Assembly: GCF_017353255.1 (NCBI RefSeq)
Contig: NZ_JAFMYU010000018.1
Coordinates: 1 to 64,000, forward strand
Direction of reading: 5' to 3'
Length of the DNA: 64,000 nucleotides
Source of the DNA: Fibrella aquatilis
GTDB lineage: Bacteria > Bacteroidota > Bacteroidia > Cytophagales > Spirosomataceae
Shown piece after piece: positions 53,876 through 62,523 of the stretch. The translations under genes were made by a program, and so were the position numbers. The stretch's first letter is position 1, and each line of letters opens with the position of its first letter. The notes under the pieces are model-generated. The model saw only the letters and a list, made by a program, of their open reading frames with translations. It did not search any database and was not told the DNA's origin.

Positions 53876-56470
53876 CTAGTTGTCATCAACGCTGCTTTCC
53901 TGTGGAATAGCTTCGGCCTGCGGTTGCCAGTAGCTGCCATCACGCAGTCGCAGAAAGGTGCGCTTCACCCGGCTCGATTTGTTGAGGTAGGGAACCCAGA
54001 TAAGTACCCCGACGAGCGCACTGCCCAATTCGCGGGTGCTGGTCGAATCGGTCTTAATCAGGCTGTTGAGGACGGCGGTATCGGCCAACGTGAAGAGGAA
54101 CCGTACAAATAACAGTAGCGAAAAAAAGCGCGGAAATGTGGTGCGCCGTTGAAAGAACAACACCATACACAGCATCGACCATAGGCAGAACAGACAAGTC
54201 GTAATCTGTTCAGTATATAACATAGCCACCGCTATGGTACCCTTTGTTCCTCCCAACTGGCTTAGGGTCGTTTGCGTACCTATGGCGTAGTAGCTGGTGT
54301 CGGTGGCCAGGTTCCAGATCCACGACGACGCACCGAGGGGTAACGCCACGGCCAGCACGATCAGCCAGCCACCAATGGGCAGCGGCGGGTTTGACGACAG
54401 TAGTTCGGGTTGGCGGTCATGTTGGTACAGCTGCCAGCCTGCATAGCTTCCGGCGGCCAGCGTGACCACCGACACCAGTACCATGAGCCAGTTAATGTCG
54501 GTACTGGGTTCAGCGAAAGGGTCTTGTGTGAGATTGAGCGCCAGATCGCCGTCTATCTTATCTATGTCGGCGCGGTAGGTGGCTATGTCGGTCAGCGCCA
54601 CGTGGTCGCGCAGGTTTTTGTAGGTAAAATGCAGTACAACCAAGCTATCAGCGGGGTAGTGGGTTTTCTGGAAATGGCACGAATAGGCGGGTCGGTCAAT
54701 GGCCCAGCTATCGTTCTCTACGGTCCAGACTTCGGGCAAATGAAGCCGTACGGTGTAGTCAATTTCGTAGGGATAGGCCAGCGCAAGGGGCGTTTTGCGT
54801 TGCCGGGCCGTAATGCTGCGCAACTCGTTGACAAACCCCCGGCAACGAATCTCGAACCGCTTTGCCGTACTGCCACTGTCGGCCTGCCATACGTTGGTAA
54901 GTCGGTACCGCTCCTGGGTAACAACCAGGTTACGTACGGGGTCGTCAGTGTCGGTCAGGGGTGCCTCCGTGTCAACAACCTGGTCGCTCATCGACTGCTG
55001 GTAGTAATCAAGATACGATTTTTCGAGCGATGTTTTGCCTTGCTGCGCCAGGGCACTCCGCATGTCGTTGGCAGCACGACCCGTGTAGGTTGAATGCACG
55101 GCCAATTGCCCCGCCAAACTATCGACCAGCGACGTGGGAATACGGTATGTTTCGTTCATCACGATCCGCCCAGCCCCCACAACGGGGATGGGACGCAGGG
55201 CCTGTTCGCCTACTTTTGCCAATAGGGCATGGCAGTAGGCGGGGCAATAAAAGTCGGCATCGTTGCCCCGCTGATTGGTCATGGTGGGGTCTATCCAGAC
55301 TGGTTTTCCGCCAAGTTGTGTGCAGACAATGGCATGGTTGAACACGTTAGGGTCGGGTAGCTGGGCGGGCATGGAGTGGGTCAGGTAGCTGCTGGTGAGC
55401 GCTACACTGGCTTGCGTACCGTTGGCTGCCAGGAGCGTGCAAAGGAGTAGACTCTTGTCTTTGCAGTCGCCGTAACGTTGTCGAAAAACCTGCTCTGGTG
55501 GGTGGGGCCGGTGCGAGTTTTCGCCCAGTTCGATACCCACATACCGGATCTCATCCTGCACAAATGCTACGGCTTGCCGGGCATACCGTATAGGGTTGCC
55601 GCCTGCCTGTTTTTGCCACTGATCGACCAGTGGCCGCAGGGCAGGTGGCAGGGGAGGGGGTGCCATCAGCCCCGCCGCCCAGTTGGCCACATTGGCCCAC
55701 GAGGTCCATTCGCTCACCTGTATCCGGGGTTCGGTGTTGAACCACGCCGGCGTATAATCCTCCATCACCGTGGGTTTATTGTCGAAAGCCTGCCACTCAT
55801 ACACTAACAGGTTACCCTGCCGGGTTACGGTTGGCTTCAGGGATGTATGCTCGGTTTTGAAGGCTAGTTTCCGGCTGGCGTCGACAAACAGGGCATGGTG
55901 CCGGTTGGGCAGCGGATCGCCCGCGCCGAAGTAGGTAGTCTGGGAGTAGCGCCCACCAAAAATTGGGTTCTGCCCCGTCAGCGTATAGGCATAGGTGATC
56001 TGATCATTGGGGCGCACGTCGGTGAGCAGGAGCGAGGCTACATAGGTGCCGTTGTAGATGAAACTGCTGCGCTCGGTTTCGCTTGGTTCCACTTTTACAG
56101 CCCCCGCCACGAGCTTATTAATCCGCTTGCCTTGCCTGATAATGGCTACTTCGTGCAGGGTCAGCCGCTGGTAGTTAGGGTCGAAATAGACCAGTATGTC
56201 CGACGCATTCTGCACACCCGTCGAGGTACGAACCTCGCGCACGAGGCGCGTGAATGAGGCCTGCTTGTCAACATGCACCTGTGTGTCGAACAGCGAGACG
56301 AAATAGCCCTGGGTGATGTCTTTGTTTGGCGGATTGTGCCCCCCGGGTTTCACCGGTAACACCCAGTTTGGAATAGGTGAGATGGCAACAGTGGGGGTTG
56401 CGAAGGTGCTGGAAGGCAGCAAACCGCTAATGGCCAGGCAAAGCAGCCAACGAAGCAAGAGAGTATGCAT
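53876..56470 (-). CDS. DUF3857/transglutaminase membrane protein with DUF2569 tail
   Basis: An 864-aa protein. Signal peptide (residues 1-24), DUF3857 domain (about 60-300), and a transglutaminase-like core (about 310-420: DEIRYVGIELGENSHRP, RYGDCKDKSLLLCTLL with the catalytic Cys, NHAIVCTQLGGKPVWIDPTM with His and Asp). A beta-rich region follows, then one membrane helix and a DUF2569-like four-helix tail (GGWLIVLAVALPLG, WVPYLNKSSRVKRTF). The catalytic triad appears intact. Start 56470 (MHTLLLRWLLCLA) is chosen for the signal peptide. Probably a periplasmic peptide-acting or protein-crosslinking enzyme; substrate unknown. Confidence 0.87.
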   Translation of the reverse strand: MHTLLLRWLLCLAISGLLPSSTFATPTVAISPIPNWVLPVKPGGHNPPNKDITQGYFVSLFDTQVHVDKQASFTRLVREVRTSTGVQNASDILVYFDPNYQRLTLHEVAIIRQGKRINKLVAGAVKVEPSETERSSFIYNGTYVASLLLTDVRPNDQITYAYTLTGQNPIFGGRYSQTTYFGAGDPLPNRHHALFVDASRKLAFKTEHTSLKPTVTRQGNLLVYEWQAFDNKPTVMEDYTPAWFNTEPRIQVSEWTSWANVANWAAGLMAPPPLPPALRPLVDQWQKQAGGNPIRYARQAVAFVQDEIRYVGIELGENSHRPHPPEQVFRQRYGDCKDKSLLLCTLLAANGTQASVALTSSYLTHSMPAQLPDPNVFNHAIVCTQLGGKPVWIDPTMTNQRGNDADFYCPAYCHALLAKVGEQALRPIPVVGAGRIVMNETYRIPTSLVDSLAGQLAVHSTYTGRAANDMRSALAQQGKTSLEKSYLDYYQQSMSDQVVDTEAPLTDTDDPVRNLVVTQERYRLTNVWQADSGSTAKRFEIRCRGFVNELRSITARQRKTPLALAYPYEIDYTVRLHLPEVWTVENDSWAIDRPAYSCHFQKTHYPADSLVVLHFTYKNLRDHVALTDIATYRADIDKIDGDLALNLTQDPFAEPSTDINWLMVLVSVVTLAAGSYAGWQLYQHDRQPELLSSNPPLPIGGWLIVLAVALPLGASSWIWNLATDTSYYAIGTQTTLSQLGGTKGTIAVAMLYTEQITTCLFCLWSMLCMVLFFQRRTTFPRFFSLLLFVRFLFTLADTAVLNSLIKTDSTSTRELGSALVGVLIWVPYLNKSSRVKRTFLRLRDGSYWQPQAEAIPQESSVDDN

Positions 56471-56555
56471 GAACAGATAAACGCAGTGAATGAAGATAGT
56501 TTGCTCTAACTCCGTCAATCTGAGCAATTCGTTGCAAAACTGCAAGGAAGGGGAT

Positions 56556-56754
56556 TAATGTACAATGAATAATGAACAATGTACAATGGCTCCGCGCTAC
56601 GTGCCCCTCGACTGCGCTCGGGGTGACAACGACCTTGAATCAAGTCAAGAACCTATTATAGTGGTTTGGTGCGCCAGCCCGGTGTCACCCCGAGCGCAGT
56701 TGAGAGGCCTAGGGCGCGAAGCCATTGTACATTGTACATTGTTCATTGTACATT
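56556..56754. repeat. large heptad palindromic element H8
   Basis: AATG recurs at 56556, 56563, 56570, 56577 and 56584 (period 7). The right arm (about 56718-56754) carries the complement CATT at the same spacing. Inside are the core ATGGCTCCGCG / CGCGAAGCCAT and a long inner stem, CTGCGCTCGGGGTGACA (56611-56627) paired with TGTCACCCCGAGCGCAG (56682-56698). The central ~54 bases are unpaired. It ends 4 bases before the stop of the minus-strand SDR gene. The two arms differ by single substitutions. Confidence 0.9.
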
Positions 56755-56758
56755 CTCT

Positions 56759-57778
56759 CTACCCCTCATTATTCGCCACCACGGCCTGCTCTGTTAGGGT
56801 GGTTAAAAAGCTCTGTGTCAGGCTGGTTTCCAGATCTTTGCCTTTCTTCAGTGGGCTGTCGTGGCCCGATGGGTCGGGGTTGGGCAGGAGGGTATTGACC
56901 AGCGATAGTACGTCGGTCATCAGGCCTGGGAAGAGACCGTGGATGGCTCCGGCAAACTTGGCAGGGAGCGATATAATCCGCTCCGATTCGCCATAACGGG
57001 CGGCCTCGATAATCTGACCCGCCACATATTCGGCATTGGCCGACAGACCCGGCAATGAGTCGCCAATTTTAAACCAGGCGTATTCTTTTTCGTGCTGCCC
57101 CCGCACCAACGCCTGCCGTGGACTACCCGTGCGGATGAGGCCGGGACAAATGGTCGTGACAAACACCCCATCGCGGGCCACCTCGGCGCGGAGGCCTTCG
57201 GAATAGCCCACGAGCGCAAACTTGCTGGTCGAGTAGGGGAGCAGGTGCGGCACAGAGACCTTCCCACCAAACGAGGCTACGTTCACGATGCGGCCAAAGC
57301 GGCGCGCCTGCATGTCGGGCAACACGGCGTTGGTGGCGTGGTAGGCGGCCCAGAAATTGCTGTTCATGGCATCGTGAAAGTCGGCGTCGGTGGTGTTGGC
57401 GTAGGGACCGGCCAGGATAATGCCCGCGTTGTTGATAAGCACATCTACGGGGCCAAGTGTCTCACGCACAGCCACAAAGAAATCGCGCAGGGCGTCTGTG
57501 TCGGTCAGGTCGCAGCGGTGGGCATACACGGCAGCACCCATAGCGCGTAGCTCGGCTTCGGCGATGTCGAGTTGTGCCTGGGTGCGGGCGCAGATAGCGA
57601 TTCGGGCGCCTTCCTGCGCCAGTTGTCGGGCCATCACCAGCCCAAGCCCCCGCGAGCCGCCCGTGATGACCACCGTTTTATCCTGAAAGCTGATGCGCCG
57701 GTTGCGACGTTGTGTGCTGCGCAGGGCCACCACGGCACCCACGCCCAGCAATGCCCAAAGGCCAATGTTCCTTGCCAT
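56759..57778 (-). CDS. SDR-family oxidoreductase, membrane-anchored
   Basis: A 339-aa short-chain dehydrogenase. An N-terminal hydrophobic segment (residues 5-22) is followed by the cofactor motif VVITGGSRGLGLVMA, NNAGI, a serine around NVASFGG and the catalytic YSTSK. The arginine after the glycine motif (CARTQ) suggests NADP. The C terminus of about 70 residues after the Rossmann domain is longer than the minimum. Substrate unknown. Palindrome H8 starts just after its stop. Confidence 0.9.
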   Translation of the reverse strand: MARNIGLWALLGVGAVVALRSTQRRNRRISFQDKTVVITGGSRGLGLVMARQLAQEGARIAICARTQAQLDIAEAELRAMGAAVYAHRCDLTDTDALRDFFVAVRETLGPVDVLINNAGIILAGPYANTTDADFHDAMNSNFWAAYHATNAVLPDMQARRFGRIVNVASFGGKVSVPHLLPYSTSKFALVGYSEGLRAEVARDGVFVTTICPGLIRTGSPRQALVRGQHEKEYAWFKIGDSLPGLSANAEYVAGQIIEAARYGESERIISLPAKFAGAIHGLFPGLMTDVLSLVNTLLPNPDPSGHDSPLKKGKDLETSLTQSFLTTLTEQAVVANNEG

Positions 57779-57933
57779 GTTGTTTGTTCAGATAAGCTAT
57801 ACTCCGTCAACGGCAGCCGCCGGGCGGGGGTTAGGATTATCGAGCAAATGGTGATTGAGTGAAAAAGCCGTCGCAAGCCTATCCCTATGCCTTTGGAATA
57901 AGATGTTAGTTACTACGCACGGCATCTAGTGGC

Positions 57934-57941
57934 TAGCTTTG
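57934..57941 (+). promoter_or_regulatory. -7 box before pnuC
   Basis: TAGCTTTG matches TAnnTTTG perfectly, 26 bases before the pnuC start codon. The -33 element is not clear. Confidence 0.5.
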
Positions 57942-57966
57942 GACCTTACACCTTGAATGTTCCTTC

Positions 57967-58635
57967 ATGCCCTACATCCTCGACATCAAATCTGTATTTT
58001 TCACGCTCTGGGGCTATTCCATGAGCTACCTCGAGTTTGCCGGGGTGGTGAGCGGAGCCGTGGCCGTTTGGTTAAGTGCCCGGGCTAACATCTGGAGCTG
58101 GCCTATTGGGGCGGTGAGCGTGGTGCTGTTTTTCTTTCTCTTCTACCAGATTCAACTCTACCCCGACATGGGTTTACAGGTGTTCTTTTTCGTGACAAAC
58201 CTGCAAGGCTGGTGGCGCTGGACCCACCCTAAATCGGGCGAAGAGAATGCGAATGCTGAACTGAAAATCAGTCAGATGCCCCCTCGGCAACTGCTGCTCT
58301 GGCTGGTGTTAGGCACGGTGGCCACCGCCGGGCTGGGTACGTTTGCGCAACACCTGCACACGCTCTTGCCGCTGTTGTTCAGCCAGCCCTCGGCGTTTCC
58401 GTACCTCGACTCGTTTACGACGGTCATGAGCGTTGTGGCCACGTTTCTGATGATCCAGAAACGGGTAGAGTGCTGGTACGTCTGGCTTGGTGTGGACCTG
58501 ATCTTGACGTACGTCTACTATGTGAAGGGCGTGAAGCTGGTGTCGGCAGAGTACTTCATTTTCTGCTTCATCGCCGCGCAGGGGGCCTATCTCTGGACGA
58601 AAGAGTACCGGAGCTACGGCAACGTTTCTGTTTAA
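57967..58635 (+). CDS. pnuC: PnuC-family vitamin-precursor transporter
   Basis: A 222-aa membrane protein of the PnuC family, which takes up nicotinamide riboside by facilitated diffusion coupled to phosphorylation. Seven hydrophobic segments; family sequences NIWSWPIGAVSVVLFFFLFYQ, FFVTNLQGWWRW and WYVWLGVDLILTYVYYVKG. Some Bacteroidetes homologues carry thiamine instead (PnuT); no thiamine gene or TPP riboswitch is seen here, so nicotinamide riboside is the default guess. A second in-frame ATG lies at 58021. Confidence 0.88.
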   Translation: MPYILDIKSVFFTLWGYSMSYLEFAGVVSGAVAVWLSARANIWSWPIGAVSVVLFFFLFYQIQLYPDMGLQVFFFVTNLQGWWRWTHPKSGEENANAELKISQMPPRQLLLWLVLGTVATAGLGTFAQHLHTLLPLLFSQPSAFPYLDSFTTVMSVVATFLMIQKRVECWYVWLGVDLILTYVYYVKGVKLVSAEYFIFCFIAAQGAYLWTKEYRSYGNVSV

Positions 58636-58739
58636 TACCAAAAAACGTCGGCTTCGTGGGGCATTCCGCCCGGTTCGTCGGCAAACGTGCGGTCAAGGAG
58701 GAGCGGCCCGCTTGTTTTGGGTGTCCCTTCACAACGCTC

Positions 58740-60050
58740 ATGAACCGGTTTACCCTACTTTTTATGCTGTTTGCCTCGTTTGCTGCCCCGGCGCAGACCG
58801 TTGTGTCGTCGGTGCAGGAAGCTCTGGCGCTGGCCCGGCGCAGCAACCCGGAACTGGTTAACGCCCGCCTGAACCGAACGGCGCAGGAGCAGCAGCGCAC
58901 CATTGCTCGGGCCGGTTGGCTGCCCACGGCGCGGTTCTACACCAATTTCGATTACAACTATGCTCTGCCCGTTTCGCTGGTACCCGCTGAATTCCTGCCC
59001 GGCGGTCGGCCCGGCGAAGTGCGTGAGTTTCGGTTTGGGCTGCCGTTGTTTCTGACGGCGGGGGTAGAAGCCACCGTACCTATCCTGAACCGCCCCGCCC
59101 GTGCCGACCTGGGCATTGCCAAACAAAACCTACAGATCATTGATGAGCAGGCGCTGGTGTTGCAGGACGACATCTCGACCCAAACGGTCCGTGTGTACCA
59201 TGCCGTGCTACTCACCCGCGCGGCCATCGACATTACCCGCCGCAACTTGCTGGCCGCCGATACGCTGGTGCAGATTGCCCGCCAACGGCTGGACAAAGGG
59301 CTGATTGAACCGCTCGAATACAATCGCATCAAAACCGTGCAGCTGACCTCCGCCGACGCGCTGGCGCAGAACGAGTTACAGCTGTCCAGAAATCAGAATC
59401 AGCTTAAGCTGCTCCTGGGTTTAGCCCCCACCGACAGCCTTTCGTTGACCGAAACCCTCGACGCGCCCCCCACGGCCAGGGCCGTTGAGCCGGGCGCAGT
59501 GCCGCGCCCGCAGATCACGCTGCGCGAAACGCAGGTGGAACTGGCCCGGCTGCAACTAGACCGGGAGCGGCTTTTGCGGTGGCCCACGCTCTCGGCCTAT
59601 GGGCGCTATAGCCAACAGGCGCAGCGCAACGAATTTAACTTTCTGAACCCCAGCGAGCGCTGGTTTACCATCGGCGTGGCGGGCTTGCAGTTTAATTTCC
59701 CGCTCTATGGTGGTGGCTTGCGCACCGGCAGTATTGCCCGCGCGCAAGGGCAGCTAAAACTGGCCCAAGCGCAGTTGGCCTACGAACAAAATCGCCAGCA
59801 AACCGACACCGACGACCTGCAACAAGCCTATAACCAAGCCGTTCGGTCGCTCGACCTGAACCGGCAGCAGTACGAACTCAGCAACCAGAACGTGCAGATC
59901 GCGCTGGTCAAATACCGGTCGGGGCTGTTTGCCTACGATCAGTACCTGAACGTGTTTAACGAAGCCCTGACGGCGCAAAATCGCTTTCTCAACACCCGGT
60001 CGTCGGTATTTATTAACCAGACGCTCCTCCAAATCCGTAGCGGCCTATGA
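58740..60050 (+). CDS. TolC-family outer-membrane efflux protein
   Basis: A 436-aa protein. A signal peptide (MNRFTLLFMLFASFAAPAQ) is followed by two OEP repeats rich in heptad coiled coil (QEALALARRSNPELVNARL, AQLAYEQNRQQTDTDDLQQAYNQAV). It forms the trimeric outer-membrane duct of a tripartite exporter. The stop overlaps the adaptor start by 4 bases (ATGA). Only the last 436 codons of a longer open frame are used, as the upstream part overlaps pnuC. Confidence 0.9.
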   Translation: MNRFTLLFMLFASFAAPAQTVVSSVQEALALARRSNPELVNARLNRTAQEQQRTIARAGWLPTARFYTNFDYNYALPVSLVPAEFLPGGRPGEVREFRFGLPLFLTAGVEATVPILNRPARADLGIAKQNLQIIDEQALVLQDDISTQTVRVYHAVLLTRAAIDITRRNLLAADTLVQIARQRLDKGLIEPLEYNRIKTVQLTSADALAQNELQLSRNQNQLKLLLGLAPTDSLSLTETLDAPPTARAVEPGAVPRPQITLRETQVELARLQLDRERLLRWPTLSAYGRYSQQAQRNEFNFLNPSERWFTIGVAGLQFNFPLYGGGLRTGSIARAQGQLKLAQAQLAYEQNRQQTDTDDLQQAYNQAVRSLDLNRQQYELSNQNVQIALVKYRSGLFAYDQYLNVFNEALTAQNRFLNTRSSVFINQTLLQIRSGL

Positions 60051-61150
60051 AAGCCATGCCTTATCTCTACTTATTTGTGCTGCTCACGCTGGCTGCCTGC
60101 AAAAAAGCACCCGAAGGCCTGTCGCCTGCCTACCGCGAGCTGACGGAGGCGGTCTATGCGTCGGGCAACGTGTATCCGCGTCAGGAGTATACGGTCACCG
60201 CCGAGGCTACGGGCCTGATTCGGCAGCGGCTGGTGAACGAGGGCGACTCGGTACGGCCGGGTGCCCTGCTGTTTATGTTGGAAAGCACCACCGAAACGGC
60301 CCGGCAGCAGGCGGCGGCAACCGCGCTACGGCAGTCGCAGGCCAACCTGGGTGCCAACTCGCCCGTGCTGGCCGAACTCGACGCGCAGGTACGCAACGCC
60401 CGCACCCGCCTGAGCAACGACTCGATCAACTACGCCCGGTTTCGGGAGCTGTACGCCCAGAATGCTACCTCCCGCGCCGAACTCGAACGCGCCGAACTGG
60501 CCTACACACTGGCACGCAACACACTCCGGGCACAGCAAAACACCCTACAGCGCAGCCGCAATCAGCTTCAGGTAGAGATAGCCAACAACCGCAGCCAGCT
60601 GGTGACCTCGGAGGTGGCGGGGCAGAATACCCGTGTCCGCAGCATCGTGGCGGGCAAGGTGTATGAGGTGTACAAAGACCCCGGCGAACTGGTGCGCCCT
60701 GGCGATGCGCTGGCGCTGGTGGGCAGCGGGCGGCGCCTCTACGCCCAGCTTGCCGTAGATGAAAGCGATTTTGGCCGGGTGCGGGTGGGGCAGCCCGTCA
60801 CGCTCAAAGCCGACGCCTACCCCGACAAGGTGTTCAACGCCCGGATCACGAAGACCTACCCGAAACTGAACCGCACCGATCAGTCGTTTCGGGTCGACGC
60901 GGAGTTTGCCGGCGCTAACCCCGATGCCTATTACGGCCTGACTGTCGAGGCCAATATTATTATCCGGCAGCGGCCCCGCGTGCTCACCATCCCGAAAGCC
61001 TACGTCGTCGGCACGGATAGCGTCTGGGTGGAGCAGGACGGCCAGAAACAAAAAATCCGCTTCCAGAAAGGCACCGAAAACTTTGACCTAGTGGAGGTTA
61101 AAAGCGGCCTCACCGAACAAACTAAATTAGTGGTGAGTGATGAACGGTGA
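60047..61150 (+). CDS. HlyD/RND-type periplasmic adaptor lipoprotein
   Basis: A 367-aa membrane-fusion protein. A lipobox LAAC (about residue 18) is followed by a biotinyl-lipoyl half (YTVTAEATGLIRQRLVNEGDSV), a long coiled-coil hairpin (about 80-190), the second lipoyl half (IVAGKVYEVYKDPGELVRPGD), and beta-barrel and membrane-proximal domains. It links TolC to the FtsX-type permease downstream. The final residues KLVVSDER and the stop are encoded by the heptad element H9. Confidence 0.9.
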   Translation: MKAMPYLYLFVLLTLAACKKAPEGLSPAYRELTEAVYASGNVYPRQEYTVTAEATGLIRQRLVNEGDSVRPGALLFMLESTTETARQQAAATALRQSQANLGANSPVLAELDAQVRNARTRLSNDSINYARFRELYAQNATSRAELERAELAYTLARNTLRAQQNTLQRSRNQLQVEIANNRSQLVTSEVAGQNTRVRSIVAGKVYEVYKDPGELVRPGDALALVGSGRRLYAQLAVDESDFGRVRVGQPVTLKADAYPDKVFNARITKTYPKLNRTDQSFRVDAEFAGANPDAYYGLTVEANIIIRQRPRVLTIPKAYVVGTDSVWVEQDGQKQKIRFQKGTENFDLVEVKSGLTEQTKLVVSDER

Positions 61151-61230
61151 GTGGTGAGTTTGCTTCCGCCAGCGAATACTCTTGCGGAAGCAAACTCACC
61201 ACTCACCACTCACCGTTCATCACTCATCAC
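61130..61230. repeat. heptad palindromic element H9 inside the export operon
   Basis: AGTGGTG-type heptads on the left (from about 61130) pair with the CACTCAC-type array on the right (to 61230). The core stem GCTTCCGC/GCGGAAGC is at 61162-61169 and 61184-61191. The order of heptads in the two arms differs by one unit, as expected from slippage. The core loop TACTCTTGCG equals that of H4. It covers the adaptor stop and ends 6 bases before the permease ATG. Confidence 0.9.
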
Positions 61231-61236
61231 TTCCTC

Positions 61237-62487
61237 ATGAACCTGACCATTGCCTCCCAAATTGCCCGGACGCATCTGCTGGCCAAGAAGCGGCAGACCC
61301 TGGTGGCCATGCTTGGCGTTACGTTTGGCATTGCCATGTTCATCACCATGATCTCGTTTATGCAGGGCGTCAACCAGTTTCTGGAAGATTCGGCCCTCGA
61401 CGCCAGCCCGCACATCCGGGTCTTCAACAAAGTCAACACCCAACGGGCAAGCCTGATTGACGAAGCGCATCCGGGTGGGTTCAACGTGGTGTATCACCAA
61501 AAACCCAGGGCCGAATCGGCACGGCTGAAGAATGGTCTCATCATCGCCAACCGCATCGGGCGGCAACCCGGCGTGCTGGGCGTGTCGCCGCAGCTGAGCA
61601 CACAGGTATTCTATAACAACGGCCCCATCCAGCTGTCGGGGATTATTGCGGGCGTGGACATCGACCGCGAAAATGCGCTGTACCACCTCACCACGCGCCT
61701 TCAGTCGGGCAACCTGAACGCCCTGAAAACCAACCCCGACGCCCTAATTATGGGCACCGGCCTGGCCCGCGACCTGAACGTGCGCGTGGGCGACAAAGTG
61801 ACCGTGACCACGCCCACCGGCGGCACACGGGTGTTGCGCGTAGCGGGTACGTTTGGCTTCGGCATCAGCACCGTCGACAACACCCGCAGCTACGCCAACC
61901 TGTCGACGGTGCAGGAGATTTTGCAGAAGGACCCCAGCTACATCACCGACATCCACGTGAAAATGACCGACCCCATGCGGGCTATTCCGCTCGGTAAGCA
62001 GCTTCAGGCCATGTTTGGCTACCATACCGAAGACTGGGCCACAGCTAACACGGCAATTTTGGCGGGCGAAAAAATTCGCAACGTCATGACCTTCGTGGTG
62101 TCGTTTACGCTGCTGGTGGTGGCCGGGTTTGGCATCTATAACATCATGAACATGACCGTGGTCAACAAGATCAAAGACATCGCCATTCTGAAAGCAACCG
62201 GCTTCGATAGCCGCGACATCGTGGCGATTTTCCTGCTTCAGGCGGTCTTCATTGGCATATCGGGTGGGCTGCTGGGCCTGGGCATCGGGTTTGGACTGAG
62301 CTACCTGCTCTCCATTACACCCTTCGACACGGGCAATATGATCAGTCTCAAGACCTTCCCCGTCATTTTCGCCCCCAAGTACTATGTCATGGGCCTGCTC
62401 TTCGGCGTTATCACCACCCTGCTGGCGGGGTATTTTCCCTCCCGCAAAGCCTCGAAAGTAGACCCCGTAGCCATCCTGAGAGGGTGA
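61237..62487 (+). CDS. MacB/LolC-like ABC transporter permease (FtsX domain)
   Basis: A 416-aa permease. An N-terminal helix (LVAMLGVTFGIAMFITMISF), a MacB-type periplasmic domain (about 45-260), and three C-terminal helices of the FtsX domain (VMTFVVSFTLLVVAGFGIYNIMNM, VFIGISGGLLGLGIGFGLSYLL, YVMGLLFGVITTLLAGYFPSRKA). It drives lipoprotein, peptide or drug export by mechanotransmission. Start 61237 (MNLTIASQIARTHLL) is the family-like start; codons upstream are repeat H9. Confidence 0.9.
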   Translation: MNLTIASQIARTHLLAKKRQTLVAMLGVTFGIAMFITMISFMQGVNQFLEDSALDASPHIRVFNKVNTQRASLIDEAHPGGFNVVYHQKPRAESARLKNGLIIANRIGRQPGVLGVSPQLSTQVFYNNGPIQLSGIIAGVDIDRENALYHLTTRLQSGNLNALKTNPDALIMGTGLARDLNVRVGDKVTVTTPTGGTRVLRVAGTFGFGISTVDNTRSYANLSTVQEILQKDPSYITDIHVKMTDPMRAIPLGKQLQAMFGYHTEDWATANTAILAGEKIRNVMTFVVSFTLLVVAGFGIYNIMNMTVVNKIKDIAILKATGFDSRDIVAIFLLQAVFIGISGGLLGLGIGFGLSYLLSITPFDTGNMISLKTFPVIFAPKYYVMGLLFGVITTLLAGYFPSRKASKVDPVAILRG

Positions 62488-62517
62488 CTTACCACTCACC
62501 ACTTACCACTCATCACT
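62487..62517. repeat. heptad repeat H10 (single arm) at the permease stop
   Basis: ACT recurs at 62487, 62494, 62501, 62508 and 62515 (ACTTACC, ACTCACC, ACTTACC, ACTCATC). It starts on the last base of the permease stop codon and ends 7 bases before the ATPase ATG. No core or left arm. Its words match the right arm of H9. Confidence 0.8.
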
Positions 62518-62523
62518 AGTATT

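Noticed and set aside
57842-57966. TPP or NAD riboswitch before pnuC
   Set aside because: No thi-box consensus or other recognisable aptamer sequence was found in the short leader.
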